Positions 1 through 7,279 of a DNA stretch of 12,389 nucleotides are shown here, piece by piece; the first letter of the stretch is position 1, and every line of letters begins with the position of its first letter. The DNA comes from an uncultured bacterium (GTDB lineage Bacteria > Cyanobacteriota > Vampirovibrionia > Gastranaerophilales > Gastranaerophilaceae). The DNA lies in contig CABUAQ010000057.1 of assembly GCA_902489575.1 (NCBI GenBank), forward strand, positions 1 to 12,389, in the 5' to 3' direction. The notes below the pieces were generated by a model, which had not been told where the DNA came from, searched no databases, and saw nothing but the letters and a program-made list of their open reading frames with translations. The position numbers were made by a program, and so were the translations under genes.

Positions 1-63
1 AGATGGTGTGAATTTTGAAAACCATTGATAAATTTTTATTAAAAATAATAATATTTGTTTCAT
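1..63 (-). CDS. yidD: YidD membrane-protein insertion factor, N-terminal fragment cut by the window edge
   Basis: The first 21 codons of a gene are read leftwards from an ATG at 63-61 and run off the left end. The translation begins MKQILLFLIKIYQW and continues FSKFTPS. This matches the opening of YidD, a small (about 70-90 residue) membrane-associated protein: an amphipathic N-terminal helix containing 'IKxYQ', then 'Sxx..PSCRFxPTCS', the cysteine part of which would lie just outside the window. YidD is known to assist YidC-dependent insertion of inner-membrane proteins. The gene lies 29 bases downstream of flhA on the same strand, with only a weak purine-rich ribosome site before it. YidD is usually found after rnpA and before yidC, so its position behind a flagellar operon is unusual. 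The identification rests on 21 residues, but the pattern is distinctive. Confidence 0.72.
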   Translation of the reverse strand, partial: MKQILLFLIKIYQWFSKFTPS

Positions 64-92
64 AAATATTTTCTTCTTATATTTTAATAAGC

Positions 93-2201
93 TTAGTCAG
101 TTAAGTAAGCATCGCCGATTGTATCAATTGCTTCTACTTTAATATCAGTAATCAATTCAGAATAAGAGATAACAACAACTGTAGGAATATGTCGCTCCAG
201 AAGCTGATAAAGCGGAAGTCTTATTCTTGGTGAACATAGTACAACAGGCTGACGTCCACAGGTTTGATGGGCTCTTAATAGTGTTGTAGCAGTAGTTTCA
301 ATGAGTTCTTGTACCTGAACAGGGTTTAAAAGGAACATTGTACCAAGCTCTGTTCTCTGACAAGAATCATCAAGTGTTTTTTCCCACTCAGGAGATAGCG
401 TAAGTGCGTATAATACCTTATCATCCTGAACATTTGATAAACAGATTTGTCTGCCAAGAGCGGCTCGAAGTCGTTCTGATAGTATATCAGGTTCTTTTGA
501 AAATCTTGCATAATCACAAAGTCGTTCAAATACAAATATAATATCTTTTATTGAAACTTTTTCACGAATTAAGTTGACAAAAATCTTACGTAAATCGCTT
601 GTTGAAATAATTGTTGGTACGAGGTCATTAACAAGTGTAGGGTCTTGTGAGCGAACAAGTTCCATCAGTTTAAGAACATCTGTTTTTGTCATAACTTCAT
701 CAACGTGTTTTCTTACACATTCTTGTAAGTGTGTAACAATAACATCTGTAGCATCAACTGCGGTAACAAGTCTTGCAGATTTAGCATCATCCTGAGAAAT
801 CCAGTAAGCTTGTGTTTGATATGTAGGGTCAATACCGATGATTGCGTCTTCCGGAACTTCTTTTTTCATAGAATCCCATTGGTCTGCAATTACCATGAAT
901 TTCCCCGGATAAACATAACCTGTAGCAACCGGGTTACCACGGATTGAAATCATATATTCATTAGCATCAAGTGCAGATGAATCCATAATTCTTATATTCG
1001 GCAAGATATAACCAAGTTCATCCGTAACTCTTTGACGTAAAGCTGCAATTTTGGCTAATAACTGACCTTCCTGGTCAGGGTCTGCGATGACTAATAGATT
1101 TGACCCCACCTGCAAGCTTAATATATCAACCCCTAAACGTTCATACATTCTGTTAGGGTTAACAAGATCTTGCATGTTTTGACGTACATTTTCCAATTGT
1201 CCGAGTTGAGATTGAACATCTGCGTTGATAAGTACCTGAAATCCTGCAATAAACAATCCTACAGCAAATATGAAAAACGGTAAAGGCGGCAAGCCTGTAC
1301 CTTGCCAAAACCAGGTATGGCCTGTTATTGCAAGCAATAGTAAAAATGCGGCTGCAAAGAATAACGCATAAGGTTTACTTGTAATTTGAGCTGTTACATC
1401 TGTACCTAATGAAGGGCTGGCGGCAGAAGCACGTGTCATAAATATACCAGCTGCAATTGACATAAGTAGTGATGGAACCTGTGATGCCAAACCGTCTCCA
1501 ATTGTTAATACTGTATATTTTGAAACTGCATCCGCGATTGGCATTTGGTTCATCAAGCAGCCAACGCATAATCCGCCCACAATATTAATGATAACAATGA
1601 TAATTCCTGCTATAGTATCCCCTTTTACGAATTTCATAGCACCATCCATTGACCCCATTAAGTTTGATTCTCTGGATAAATCTTCACGTTTTTTTGTTGC
1701 TTCTTCCGGTGAAATTAATCCTGCGTTAAAGTCTGCGTCAATTGTCATTTGTTTTCCTGGCATCGCATCCAACGCAAAACGTGCAGAAACTTCGGCGATA
1801 CGTTCAGCACCTTTTGTGATTACCATAAACTGTACAACTGTGATAATTAAGAAAATTACCCCGCCGACGATCATGTTGCCGCCGGTTACGAATGTGCCGA
1901 AGGCGTGGATTACCTCCCCTGCTTCACCTTTTGCCAAAATTAAACGGGTTGAGGCAATTGATAGTACAAGTCTGAACATTGTACCAACCAGAATAATTGA
2001 CGGGAATGAAGATAGTTCAAGTGTTTTTTGAACATAAAGCGCAAACATCAATAACACAATTCCTAATGTAATATTTAAGCAAATACAAACGTTGATTACC
2101 CAGTTCGGAAGTTCTACAAGCAGGATAATCAAAAGGAACAGTACAAAGACTGCCATAAAAAATTCGCTTATTGGATTGTTATTGCCCTCCGGTGCTGCCA
2201 T
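93..2201 (-). CDS. flhA: FlhA, flagellar-type export gate protein (FHIPEP family) with SctV-like residues
   Basis: This is the major export-gate subunit of a type III secretion apparatus. It sits in the inner membrane, and its cytoplasmic C-terminal domain forms a nonameric ring that receives substrates. The 702-residue length is normal. Residues 12-325 hold about eight membrane segments. The cytoplasmic FHIPEP signature loop lies between them, with ARFALDAMPGKQM at 140-152 and MDGAMKFVKGD at 185-194. Residues 345-702 are the soluble domain, including PVVLCSPRIR at 652-661. Several positions look more like injectisome SctV than flagellar FlhA: FLIITVVQF (117-125), AMKF instead of ASKF, and PSLLMSIAAG (243-252). 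The neighbours fliE and fliF nevertheless argue for a flagellar-type system. The start ATG overlaps the fliH stop as TAATG, indicating translational coupling. The family is certain; the FlhA/SctV distinction is less so. Confidence 0.93.
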   Translation of the reverse strand: MAAPEGNNNPISEFFMAVFVLFLLIILLVELPNWVINVCICLNITLGIVLLMFALYVQKTLELSSFPSIILVGTMFRLVLSIASTRLILAKGEAGEVIHAFGTFVTGGNMIVGGVIFLIITVVQFMVITKGAERIAEVSARFALDAMPGKQMTIDADFNAGLISPEEATKKREDLSRESNLMGSMDGAMKFVKGDTIAGIIIVIINIVGGLCVGCLMNQMPIADAVSKYTVLTIGDGLASQVPSLLMSIAAGIFMTRASAASPSLGTDVTAQITSKPYALFFAAAFLLLLAITGHTWFWQGTGLPPLPFFIFAVGLFIAGFQVLINADVQSQLGQLENVRQNMQDLVNPNRMYERLGVDILSLQVGSNLLVIADPDQEGQLLAKIAALRQRVTDELGYILPNIRIMDSSALDANEYMISIRGNPVATGYVYPGKFMVIADQWDSMKKEVPEDAIIGIDPTYQTQAYWISQDDAKSARLVTAVDATDVIVTHLQECVRKHVDEVMTKTDVLKLMELVRSQDPTLVNDLVPTIISTSDLRKIFVNLIREKVSIKDIIFVFERLCDYARFSKEPDILSERLRAALGRQICLSNVQDDKVLYALTLSPEWEKTLDDSCQRTELGTMFLLNPVQVQELIETTATTLLRAHQTCGRQPVVLCSPRIRLPLYQLLERHIPTVVVISYSELITDIKVEAIDTIGDAYLTD

Positions 2202-2908
2202 TAAATTTCCTTCAATACTTCACTTATTATTGCTAATTGGGATTCTATTGTTGCGTCAATAACCCCGTTTGTTGTTGTTAGTACGCATCCGCCTTCCATT
2301 ACTGTTTCATCAGGTATTATTATAATCTTGACCTCTAAACCTACTGACTGCATAACTTCCGGTACATTTTGTTTTAGAATTGCCGCTTGAGATGGATTAA
2401 CCGTGAGTGTAATTTTAGTTTCCTCTTTAGACAATCCTTTCATAATATCTTTAATGTTATCAAGCAAAATCTGCGGGTCTTCTGTCATTTCCCGTTTAAT
2501 GATTTTTTTTGCTATATCAAGTCCGATTTCTAAGATATCAGGTGCTATATTATCATAAACTTCTTGTTTTGCATTAAAAAAGACTTCTATTGCTTCTTTT
2601 ACATTTGCTATATCATCTTTAACGTCCTGCAAACCTTGTTGATAGCCTTCTTTTGCCGCAGCTTCTTTAATTGCGTTTGCTTCCTCTTTTGCCCGGGAAA
2701 TGAGATTCCTGTCATCAATCCTTCTAAAACCACGTCTTCTATCACCCTTGCGTCTTTCCTGACGTTGTTTGAAATCTATATTATCCAAATCAAACAGGTC
2801 GATGTCCTTTTCATTCTGTCCGGACTCGACATTATTTTCTTCTTGATTTGTAACCTGCTTCTCTTCTATCCCTGCTGCCGGTTTTTTATGTTTCTTTTTG
2901 ATAATCAT
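2201..2908 (-). CDS. fliH: FliH, regulator/stator of the export ATPase
   Basis: FliH dimers bind the FliI ATPase and tether it to the C-ring and export gate. The 235-residue protein follows the family plan. It has a charged, low-complexity N-terminus (1-65) and an Ala/Glu/Lys-rich coiled coil beginning near residue 70, with the glycine turn GYQQG at 88-92. It ends in a C-terminal V-ATPase-E-like domain (about 120-235) with LDIAKKIIKRE (130-140), VNPSQ (170-174) and the typical end pattern 'GGCVLTT..G.IDA.I..QL' (207-225). The N-terminus carries an Arg-rich stretch, roughly 49-63 (RQERRKGDRRRGFRR). The tryptophans that anchor E. coli FliH near its N-terminus are absent. The start codon is 12 bases after the upstream stop and has no evident Shine-Dalgarno site, so translation probably depends on coupling. 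The expected next gene, fliI, is missing; flhA follows directly. Confidence 0.88.
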   Translation of the reverse strand: MIIKKKHKKPAAGIEEKQVTNQEENNVESGQNEKDIDLFDLDNIDFKQRQERRKGDRRRGFRRIDDRNLISRAKEEANAIKEAAAKEGYQQGLQDVKDDIANVKEAIEVFFNAKQEVYDNIAPDILEIGLDIAKKIIKREMTEDPQILLDNIKDIMKGLSKEETKITLTVNPSQAAILKQNVPEVMQSVGLEVKIIIIPDETVMEGGCVLTTTNGVIDATIESQLAIISEVLKEI

Positions 2909-2920
2909 GATACAACACTA

Positions 2921-3925
2921 TTATACACTATCAGACAAGTGTGTGGCAATAATACTTGCAACTTTTGGTGGTATTTTATCGTAATATTTGCCTTCCATTG
3001 CGTTAAATACAAGGCGTTTTACACCCATACGTTCTCTAATAAGTATTGTATCAATATCTTTACTTGTGTATTTTGATGTTAATCTTTTTAATCTTGCGAC
3101 TACATGGTTAGGGGTTAAGTCTGTATTTTTTGGAAGAGTCGTTTTTATTTCCTGCAGGCATCTTAAGGCATTTGCAGTACCAACTCTTTCTGCAAGATCA
3201 GGTATCCGCATATATTTTATAACGGCTTGGGCATCATCAGGGTCAAATTTATTTAATATTGATTGAACTTTATCCTGATTCATTTTCTTAAATAGCATTG
3301 CTACAGTTGCAAGTTTTAATACTTTAGAATCAACTTTAGGAAATTCAACATTGCCGTCAACTCCTGTTTGCGGCAGATTTGACGCTGAACCCGGTATCTG
3401 TTCTGCCCCTTGAGGGTTTTGTTGTGCTTGCATTTCCTGTGCCATTCTATCCATATTTGACTGGGATGCAGCATATTCCATCAGCCCTTCATCGATAGCG
3501 CCTTTGTTTTTTAGTTCTGTTATCGCTTCAATGTAACTCTTTTTAACATGATGCTCAATCAGTTCCAAAATTTTATCGTGTGGTAAGCCTTGAGAGAATG
3601 TTTGTTTTGCTATTTCAAAGATTGTATATGCAATTTTTTGCATAACTCCGTCCCAATATTGCTGAGGAATGCCTGAACGTATTACGTCAACTGATTTGTG
3701 AAAGGACCATTCAGCAATAATTTGCGTAATTGTAACAGCTTGCTCTTCATTAAAGTTTAAATTTGGATCTTCAGCCAGAGCTTTCCCTGAAAGCATTGCA
3801 AAATTACCAAGGGTATTGATTACGTATTGCTTCTGAACATCATTAAAATCCTGCGGTACAAGTTCCTGGGCTTGTGCAGCTAAATTTTGTGCAAAATTTT
3901 CATAATCGAAGTTTGGTGTTGCCAT
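2921..3925 (-). CDS. Divergent FliG-like protein with an unrecognised N-terminal domain
   Basis: Position suggests the C-ring protein FliG: it lies between fliF and fliH, 3 bases after the fliF stop, with AAAGGA as ribosome site inside the end of fliF. The 334-residue length also fits. The sequence is far from ordinary FliG. Residues 15-150 form a helical domain I do not recognise, containing AEWSFHKSVDVIRSGIP (71-87). Residues 151-198 are a Gln/Gly/Pro-rich linker. Residues 200-262 hold armadillo-like helices (LATVAMLFKKMNQDKVQSIL from 205, then DPDDAQAVIKYM) that resemble the helical repeats of FliG and MgtE/MotE N-domains. Residues 270-334 are a short basic helical end. I cannot find the FliG-middle EHPQ-type motif or the charged torque helix of the FliG C-terminal domain. 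It may be a lineage-specific switch protein or a static C-ring substitute; 'FliG' rests mainly on gene order. Confidence 0.6.
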   Translation of the reverse strand: MATPNFDYENFAQNLAAQAQELVPQDFNDVQKQYVINTLGNFAMLSGKALAEDPNLNFNEEQAVTITQIIAEWSFHKSVDVIRSGIPQQYWDGVMQKIAYTIFEIAKQTFSQGLPHDKILELIEHHVKKSYIEAITELKNKGAIDEGLMEYAASQSNMDRMAQEMQAQQNPQGAEQIPGSASNLPQTGVDGNVEFPKVDSKVLKLATVAMLFKKMNQDKVQSILNKFDPDDAQAVIKYMRIPDLAERVGTANALRCLQEIKTTLPKNTDLTPNHVVARLKRLTSKYTSKDIDTILIRERMGVKRLVFNAMEGKYYDKIPPKVASIIATHLSDSV

Positions 3926-3928
3926 TTT

Positions 3929-5602
3929 TTAGTTTCCTTTTGATGAACTTTCTTCAATCCAGCTTTTGATTTTATCTGCGGCATTTTCATTTATTTCTCC
4001 TGATATATGCTCAAGAGAGTCTGTAAGAAGACTTTCATCAAATTGAGGAATTGAAACTCTTTGCTGTTGGTTTAGTAAGTCCTGAGCAAGTTCGGATTGT
4101 CTTTGCGTCAATTGACTTGCACGGGAATTGATGTCATTAAGTTGTCTTTCTTGTTCCAATGCTCTTTGACGCAGGGTTTCAACCTCCATTTCATTTTCTT
4201 CTCTTATACGTTTTACTTTAGCTGAAATTGCTTTAAATATAATTATTAAACCTAAACCTGATAACAATAATGCTAACCACCATGGATTTCCTGTTTCGTC
4301 GACTTTTGGGGTAGTCTGCTGGCGCTCCGGAGTAAGATAAGGATCGTTCGAATTTGTAAATGCGATAGAAACATCTTCGGCTGAAACTTTTGGGCTCGCG
4401 GCTCTGGCTATCAATTCTTTTAATTCTTCCAGAGTTGTATCTGTAGGCAGGTTGTTTCTATCAATTGTTACCGCAATTGATATATCTTCTACAACTCCCG
4501 GCTTGATAAATTCATTTGTTTGAGTTTTTGTTACTCCGTATTGAGTTTCTGTTGCTTGTCTTGAGTAGTTTCGTGATTGGCTGGAGTCTGTACCTCCGGA
4601 AGGTAAGCCATTTGGTAAGTATGTACTTACGGCATTTATTCCCTGTGATTGGTCTTTTGTTTGGTCTCCTAACCCTTCTCTAAATGACTGTTCCGAAACG
4701 GATGCTTTTTTGGTCGGATCATACTCTATTGAAAATTTTTCAACAGGTGCTTGTCTTAAAAACGTACTAACTGTTGCAACATAATTTCCCGGACCTAACA
4801 AACGGTCTAACTGTTTGGAGATTTTTTGCTGCATGTATTTATCGTTTTCTTCAAGTTTTTGTATCATTTCATCTTCAGCATTCATCACACTGTGGTATAC
4901 ATTACCATTAGTATCTGTAATTGCGATATTTTCTGCATCCAATCCTGAAACACTACCGAGTAAAAGATTTGTAATGGCTTTTACTTTTAATTGATCAAGT
5001 TTTTCGCCTGATGGTATTACTATCTGAACGGTTGCGGTTTTTGGTTTTTGGGTTTCAAAATATCCGTTCTGTTCAGGAATTGAGATAAATACCGTTGCAT
5101 TTTGAATAGGTTTTATCTGTTTGATTAGTCTTGCTAATTCACCATTCATTGCTCTTGCAAGACGAATACGTTTATCTTCTTTTGTTGAGGTAAAATCACC
5201 TTTATCAAAAATTTCCAGACCAACATTCTGATCAACAAGGCCGCTTTGAACTATTGCAATAAGGGCATTATCCCTGTCTGTGATTGTACATTTTTTTGAT
5301 AATGTAGAACAGTTTGATTTGTTTAAATACAATTTGGATTTCGTTCCGTCAAGTGAACGTTCTGCCGTTATCCCCTGTCTGGCGAGTAATGCCTGAATTT
5401 CTAGGGCTTTACCAAGATTGTCTGTGGTAAGTAAGTCAACATTAGTCTTTAACGGTTCTGAACCAACTGTATTAGGTTCATTTTTATTCCCGTTATTTGC
5501 TGCAATTGATATTGAAATTACTATAACCGCAAGTAACAGTACAACCCCGCCGATTGCTCCATATAATAATGGTTTATTTTCTAAAATCTTACTAAAATCC
5601 AT
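3929..5602 (-). CDS. fliF: FliF, flagellar MS-ring protein
   Basis: FliF forms the MS ring in the inner membrane, on which the export gate and C-ring are built. The 557-residue length and two membrane segments (about 12-34 and 441-458) are those of FliF; injectisome SctJ is far shorter. Residues 45-235 are the YscJ/FliF domain, with GLEIFDKGDF (128-137), RAMNGELARLI (150-160) and TNLLLGSVSGLDAENIAITD (211-230). Residues 245-425 are the FliF-specific ring-building region, including a low-complexity Ser/Gly/Gln loop (300-350). After the second membrane segment come a Glu/Gln/Arg coiled coil (465-515) and a C-terminal tail, NENAADKIKSWIEE (538-551), that keeps the pattern of the FliG-binding end of FliF. 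Two cysteines (98 and 105) sit in the extracytoplasmic domain and could form a disulfide. The gene is 48 bases after fliE, with a weak GCGGGA-like ribosome site. Confidence 0.94.
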   Translation of the reverse strand: MDFSKILENKPLLYGAIGGVVLLLAVIVISISIAANNGNKNEPNTVGSEPLKTNVDLLTTDNLGKALEIQALLARQGITAERSLDGTKSKLYLNKSNCSTLSKKCTITDRDNALIAIVQSGLVDQNVGLEIFDKGDFTSTKEDKRIRLARAMNGELARLIKQIKPIQNATVFISIPEQNGYFETQKPKTATVQIVIPSGEKLDQLKVKAITNLLLGSVSGLDAENIAITDTNGNVYHSVMNAEDEMIQKLEENDKYMQQKISKQLDRLLGPGNYVATVSTFLRQAPVEKFSIEYDPTKKASVSEQSFREGLGDQTKDQSQGINAVSTYLPNGLPSGGTDSSQSRNYSRQATETQYGVTKTQTNEFIKPGVVEDISIAVTIDRNNLPTDTTLEELKELIARAASPKVSAEDVSIAFTNSNDPYLTPERQQTTPKVDETGNPWWLALLLSGLGLIIIFKAISAKVKRIREENEMEVETLRQRALEQERQLNDINSRASQLTQRQSELAQDLLNQQQRVSIPQFDESLLTDSLEHISGEINENAADKIKSWIEESSSKGN

Positions 5603-5650
5603 CTAAAGTCCCGCTGTCTGAAATTGAAATTATTCTACTACAAGATATAT

Positions 5651-5992
5651 TTATACAGAAATCTGAGAAATTCTGTCGTAAGCATTGATAACTTTACCAA
5701 CCAATTGAGTTGCTACACTTACAGAAATTTCAGATTTAGACATTGCTGTCATTACGTCATGAATATCCACATTTTGATTTCCTGACATAACATCTTTTAA
5801 TAAGTTGTCAGGAGCGTTCATTTCAGTATTTAAGCTTTCCATCAGTCCTGTAAATACCTGTTTAAAATCAGGGCTTCCGGCAGATTCAACTCTTGACATT
5901 CTTGCACTTGGCATATTCGAATGAATTCCTGTGTCGAATTTTGTGTGTTGAATTCTTGATGCCAAATCGTATTGTGGAAAATTGCTCTGCAT
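5651..5992 (-). CDS. fliE: FliE, MS-ring/rod adapter protein
   Basis: FliE is a small secreted protein that joins the MS ring to the proximal rod; it is the first substrate of the flagellar export gate. The 113-residue length is typical. The C-terminal half shows the family pattern clearly: DFKQVFTGLMESLN (42-55), an 'xG...DIHDVMTAMSKSEIS' stretch (about 70-90), then LVGKVINAYDRISQISV at the very end, matching the usual 'vRnKvv.AY.eI.rM.v'. The N-terminal 40 residues are variable, as expected. The ATG is preceded by GAGAGG at 6001-6006 with 8 bases of spacing. It is the first gene of its operon. In many bacteria flgB and flgC precede fliE, but here a divergent acyltransferase gene lies upstream, so the rod genes must be elsewhere or absent. 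Confidence 0.9.
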   Translation of the reverse strand: MQSNFPQYDLASRIQHTKFDTGIHSNMPSARMSRVESAGSPDFKQVFTGLMESLNTEMNAPDNLLKDVMSGNQNVDIHDVMTAMSKSEISVSVATQLVGKVINAYDRISQISV

Positions 5993-6012
5993 AAATAGTA
6001 CCTCTCTATTCT

Positions 6013-6049
6013 ATAATACCTTATCTGCCTGCTTTTTATCAACTCTTTA
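6013..6049 (-). promoter_or_regulatory. Candidate promoter of the fliE-fliF-fliG-like-fliH-flhA operon
   Basis: Two readings are possible on the minus strand. A sigma-70-like pair is TTGATA (6042-6037), 18 bases, TATTAT (6018-6013), but its start point would fall almost on the ribosome site. A FliA (sigma-28)-like pair is TAAA (6049-6046), 17 bases, GCAGATAA (6028-6021). The second box matches the flagellar GCCGATAA element at 7 of 8 positions, but the spacing is about two bases longer than the enteric norm. Either would give a very short leader before fliE. Neither has been tested. Confidence 0.35.
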
Positions 6050-6073
6050 ATCAAAAAATCAATCAAAAGGTGG

Positions 6074-6088
6074 ACAATCGGCTATTGT
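6074..6088. repeat. Short inverted repeat, possible operator
   Basis: ACAAT, five bases (CGGCT), ATTGT form a perfect 5-base inverted repeat in the divergent region between fliE and the acyltransferase gene. It is placed where a regulator could act on either gene. Four ATCAA words also occur nearby (6038-6066). Short palindromes arise by chance in AT-rich DNA, so this is only a candidate. Confidence 0.2.
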
Positions 6089-6175
6089 GCGGGTTCTATC
6101 TTCTTCATATTTAATAATATTTATATAGAAAGCAATATTTTTTATGATATTCTAATTTTGAATTTGGAGAAAATC

Positions 6176-7279
6176 ATGGATAAAACTTTTTCAGGAGAAA
6201 TTACACTATTAAAAGCCCTTGCGATTTTACTTGTGGTTTCAGGACATTTAGAATTTTCAATATTCGGGATGTTTCCTCCGTATTCTTTTCAATTAGCTTT
6301 ATTTTTCTTTATTTCAGGAATGTTATTTAAAGATAAATATCTGGATGATGTTTCTACATATTTTACAAGGCGGATAAAATCATTGTTGCTTCCGTATTTC
6401 TTGTATGAGACACTATATCTTGGAATAACTTTTCTTATGATTCCTTTTGTAGGAGAATTTCTTGGTGAACCTGTAAGTTTAAAGAACTTTTTTATAACAC
6501 CGTTTTTGAACGGACATCAGTTGCTGCTTTGTGCTCCATTGTGGTTTGTTCCGCAATTGTTTATGACGATGATTGTTTTCTTGTTTCTTATGCGGATGTT
6601 AAGGGGGATTGAAAATAAGTATGTAAGTTTAATATTTTTTACGTTCTTAGGATTTGGTGCAATTCCGCTATGGAAAATATCTGTTCACTCTCCTTTGGTG
6701 CTTGTTGTTGTCAGGACTGTTTTTTCTCTGTTTTTTGTGTATTTAGGATATTTTTATGTGAAATATATAAAAGATAATTATAATATTTTTACTCCGAAGT
6801 GGCTGGGCGGGATAATATTATTTCAATCTTTTTTGTGGTTATTTAACAGAGATTTTGATCCAACACAAGGAATAGGGCTTTCTTATGTACTTGTTTGGGC
6901 AAGGTTTGATAATCAGATAATTGTTCCTGTGTTAACTTCATTAACCGGTATTTGGGTTTCTTTACTCACCGTAAAACTATTTTATCCGTATTTAAAAGAG
7001 GTTAAATTTTTGCAGCAAATGGGAAAGGTAACCTACCATATTATGGCAAATCACCTTTTTGTTATGTATTTAATTACCCTGTGCTTATTTAACATCAACG
7101 GTATACCAATATCTGAAAAACCTGACAAAATATATTCAATATTTAATCCTGTTCAGACGACTTATCTGTATTTTGTTGTTGTAATGCTTATAACGACATA
7201 CACAGGTGTCTTCCAGCAATTTGTTTGGAAAAAGATATCTACGGAAGTTTCAGCCAAACTACAGCGTAAGGATACATAA
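6176..7279 (+). CDS. Acyltransferase 3 family integral membrane protein
   Basis: This multipass membrane protein of 367 residues belongs to the acyltransferase-3 (WecH/OafA-like) family, which transfers acetyl or other acyl groups to sugars or surface polymers. Visible family marks are LKALAILLVVSGHLEF (12-27), with the candidate catalytic His24 at the end of the first helix, and FQLALFFFISGMLF (38-51). RRIKSLLLPYF follows at 65-75, PLWFVPQLF at 121-129, and MGKVTYHIMANHLFVMYLI near 282-300. About ten hydrophobic segments fill the rest. The acceptor cannot be told from the sequence; a cell-envelope glycan is likely. I chose the ATG at 6176 because GGAG (6166-6169) is correctly spaced before it; a TTG at 6158 in frame has no ribosome site. 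The gene is transcribed away from fliE. Its last 41 bases overlap the end of the convergent glycosidase gene. Confidence 0.85.
   Translation: MDKTFSGEITLLKALAILLVVSGHLEFSIFGMFPPYSFQLALFFFISGMLFKDKYLDDVSTYFTRRIKSLLLPYFLYETLYLGITFLMIPFVGEFLGEPVSLKNFFITPFLNGHQLLLCAPLWFVPQLFMTMIVFLFLMRMLRGIENKYVSLIFFTFLGFGAIPLWKISVHSPLVLVVVRTVFSLFFVYLGYFYVKYIKDNYNIFTPKWLGGIILFQSFLWLFNRDFDPTQGIGLSYVLVWARFDNQIIVPVLTSLTGIWVSLLTVKLFYPYLKEVKFLQQMGKVTYHIMANHLFVMYLITLCLFNINGIPISEKPDKIYSIFNPVQTTYLYFVVVMLITTYTGVFQQFVWKKISTEVSAKLQRKDT

Noticed and set aside
64..92. A terminator between flhA and yidD.
   Set aside because: The stretch is AT-rich but forms no stable GC-containing hairpin followed by a T-run.
1588..2031. A 147-codon open frame on the plus strand opposite flhA.
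   Set aside because: It lies wholly antisense to a clearly conserved gene, has no ribosome site, and its translation resembles no protein.
2564..3076. A 170-codon plus-strand open frame across the fliH/FliG-like junction.
   Set aside because: The translation is Phe/Cys-rich shadow sequence, antisense to two supported genes in a tight operon.
93..5992. Reading the operon as a classical host-injecting type III system.
   Set aside because: FliE and a full-length two-segment FliF are flagellar-type, and no secretin, needle or SctJ-type lipoprotein gene is present in the window.
5842..6066. A 74-codon minus-strand frame overlapping the start of fliE.
   Set aside because: It overlaps fliE in another frame and has no protein-like composition or ribosome site; FliE is unambiguous.
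6158..6178. TTG start at 6158 for the acyltransferase.
   Set aside because: GGAG at 6166-6169 lies downstream of it and is correctly spaced for the ATG at 6176.
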